32,561 nt of DNA, taken from assembly GCA_903837135.1 (NCBI GenBank), contig CAILTK010000054.1, forward strand, positions 1 through 32,561, in the 5' to 3' direction. The notes below the pieces were generated by a model. The model worked only from the letters and a program-made list of their open reading frames with translations. It was not told where the DNA came from and made no database searches. The translations under genes were made by a program, and so were the position numbers. This DNA comes from an uncultured Caulobacterales bacterium. GTDB lineage: Bacteria; Pseudomonadota; Alphaproteobacteria; Caulobacterales; Caulobacteraceae. This document shows positions 31,605-32,561 of this stretch, piece after piece (positions within the stretch are counted from its first letter, which is position 1; every line of letters starts with the position of its first letter).

Positions 31605-32237
31605 ATGACCCAGAGCACCGCGAGGACTCGTGGCCGACCGCGCAGCTTCGATGAGGGGCAGGCGTTGGAGAAGGCGACCCTGGTGTTCCGGTCGAAGGGG
31701 TATGACGGCGCGACGATCGACGATCTCGTCGCCGGGATGGGCGTGGGTCGGCCGAGCCTCTATGCGATCTTCGGGGACAAGCGGACGATATTCCTGCGCG
31801 CCCTTAGGGCGTATGCGGAGGCGAAGGGCGCTCTGGCCACGACGGCGCTCCTTGAACCGCGGTCTCTTCGCGACTCGCTCGCCGGCTTCCTGAGGCACGC
31901 CGTGGTGACCGCCACCGAGGAGGGATCCGCCCCGGGATGTCTCATCATATGCGTGGCGCCGCTCGTGGACGACGCCGAGGTCCGACAGTTCCTGCAGGAC
32001 GTCTCGGCGTCCACCGCGGCGCTGGTGGAGCGCCGCTTTCGCGACGGGATCAGCGCGGGCGAGCTTCCGTCGGACTTTCCCGTGGCCACGCGCGCGAGCC
32101 AGCTCGTCGACCTTGGCCGCGGTCTGACCATGCGGGCGCAAATGGGCGCGCCGCGCGAAACGCTGCTCAAAGACGCGGAGGAAGCGGCGGACCTGGTTCT
32201 CCTGCCGCAGCGTGGAGACGCGACGTCAGAAGGTTGA
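31605..32237 (+). CDS. TetR-family transcriptional regulator
   Basis: The 210-residue protein has an N-terminal helix-turn-helix (residues about 9-60: RGRPRSFDEGQALEKATLVF, then TIDDLVAGMGVGRPSLYAIFGDK), with YAIFGDK matching the recognition-helix end. The C-terminal ligand domain is variable, with APGCLI typical of the TetR subgroup that often controls adjacent SDR or efflux genes. It is divergent from the SDR gene and presumably represses it and itself through the repeated elements. AAGGA lies 12 bases before the ATG, somewhat far. Confidence 0.92.
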   Translation: MTQSTARTRGRPRSFDEGQALEKATLVFRSKGYDGATIDDLVAGMGVGRPSLYAIFGDKRTIFLRALRAYAEAKGALATTALLEPRSLRDSLAGFLRHAVVTATEEGSAPGCLIICVAPLVDDAEVRQFLQDVSASTAALVERRFRDGISAGELPSDFPVATRASQLVDLGRGLTMRAQMGAPRETLLKDAEEAADLVLLPQRGDATSEG

Positions 32238-32241
32238 TGCG

Positions 32242-32257
32242 GCCAGATCAATCTGGC
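32242..32257. terminator. Small hairpin between convergent genes
   Basis: GCCAGAT (32242-32248) and ATCTGGC (32251-32257) are exact reverse complements, giving a short stem five bases after the tetR stop. There is no T-tract, so terminator function is weakly supported. Confidence 0.35.
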
Positions 32258-32285
32258 GGACCGGCAGCAGGCCGACTCCACCACC

Positions 32286-32561
32286 TCAGCCGGCCTCCTT
32301 GCGACCTCCCGAGCGCGTCAGGTGAAAGCCGGTGAACAGGAGCGCGATCGCCAAGGCGAGCAGTCCTAGCGGCGGCATGGTCGGGACCGGCGCGGGGCTA
32401 AAGCACACGCTGACCTGGCCGTCCGCCGCGGTTCCGGCCACGCTGGCCGAAAAGCCGGTGGCCGTCGCCGCCACGAAGGAGCCGCCGCCACCGCCGCCGC
32501 CGCCTTGGTCACCGCCGCCGCCGCCGCTGTAGCCGCCGCCGCCGCCGCCGCCGTTGGAGCC
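32286..32561 (-). CDS. C-terminal end of a glycine-rich surface protein with VPT/IPTL-like sorting signal (5' end outside window)
   Basis: The frame is open to the window edge. Reading inward it shows runs of seven, five and eight Gly broken by YS and DQ, then SFVAATATGFSASVAGTAADGQVSVCF, and finally PVPTMPPLGLLALAIALLF followed by a basic tail (RSGGRKEAG). That end (VPT motif, one hydrophobic helix, positive tail) fits the IPTL/PEP-CTERM class of C-terminal sorting signals recognised by exosortase-like enzymes. The glycine-rich part is typical of extracellular GG-rich proteins. At least 91 residues are visible; the N-terminus and any signal peptide are to the right. Confidence 0.72.
   Translation of the reverse strand, partial: GSNGGGGGGGYSGGGGGDQGGGGGGGGSFVAATATGFSASVAGTAADGQVSVCFSPAPVPTMPPLGLLALAIALLFTGFHLTRSGGRKEAG

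Overview
The window is a high-GC alphaproteobacterial chromosome segment, most likely from the order Caulobacterales (Phenylobacterium/Caulobacter-like). Signs of this are the strong G/C third-position bias, a double cold-shock-domain protein, and many small exported proteins. I see no rRNA, tRNA, CRISPR array, transposase or phage gene. The placement is inference from style and families, not from a marker gene.

Layout, left to right. 1-5.7 kb: the 3' end of an unidentified Pro/Ala-rich gene, a lipoprotein-type transglutaminase-like cysteine peptidase (BTLCP/C93), an exported alpha/beta hydrolase, an exported M42 metallopeptidase, an exported RidA-like protein and a ferritin-like protein. A compound inverted repeat lies between the M42 and RidA genes. 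6.0-12.5 kb, all on +: a double cold-shock protein, an exported zinc metalloprotease (HETGH), an exported M28 peptidase with a PA-type insert, and a cyclic-nucleotide-binding/thioredoxin-reductase-like flavoprotein without the redox CxxC. 12.5-15.1 kb, on -: an MFS transporter followed by an ArsB-type permease.

15.2-17.9 kb holds a two-component system. The kinase has a cysteine-flanked polyproline loop in its periplasmic part, and a divergent neighbour encodes a secreted polyproline protein. 18-21.1 kb: a small exported cysteine-rich protein, a DUF2306-like membrane protein, and a DUF2231 membrane protein translationally coupled to a sorbosone-dehydrogenase-like lipoprotein. 21.2-23.5 kb: ftsW-murG, coupled to each other but without their usual dcw neighbours. 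23.6-28.4 kb, on +: a COG2509-type FAD dehydrogenase, a small unknown protein, an M50-type membrane metalloprotease and a DUF885 protein.

28.45-29.0 kb is a visibly AT-richer patch with weakly supported small ORFs. From 29.35 kb there is a small coiled-coil protein and two SDR oxidoreductases, one with Phe in place of the catalytic Tyr. A TetR regulator is divergent from them, and their shared 320-bp control region contains a diverged 60-bp direct repeat carrying promoter-like elements. The right edge cuts a glycine-rich surface protein ending in a VPT/IPTL-like C-terminal sorting signal.

Functionally the window is dominated by envelope and periplasmic proteins: at least six peptidases or peptidase-like proteins, a sensor kinase, efflux pumps and septal wall synthesis. 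The best leads for something under-described are the polyproline kinase/secreted-protein pair, the duplicated SDR/TetR control region, and the displaced ftsW-murG pair.
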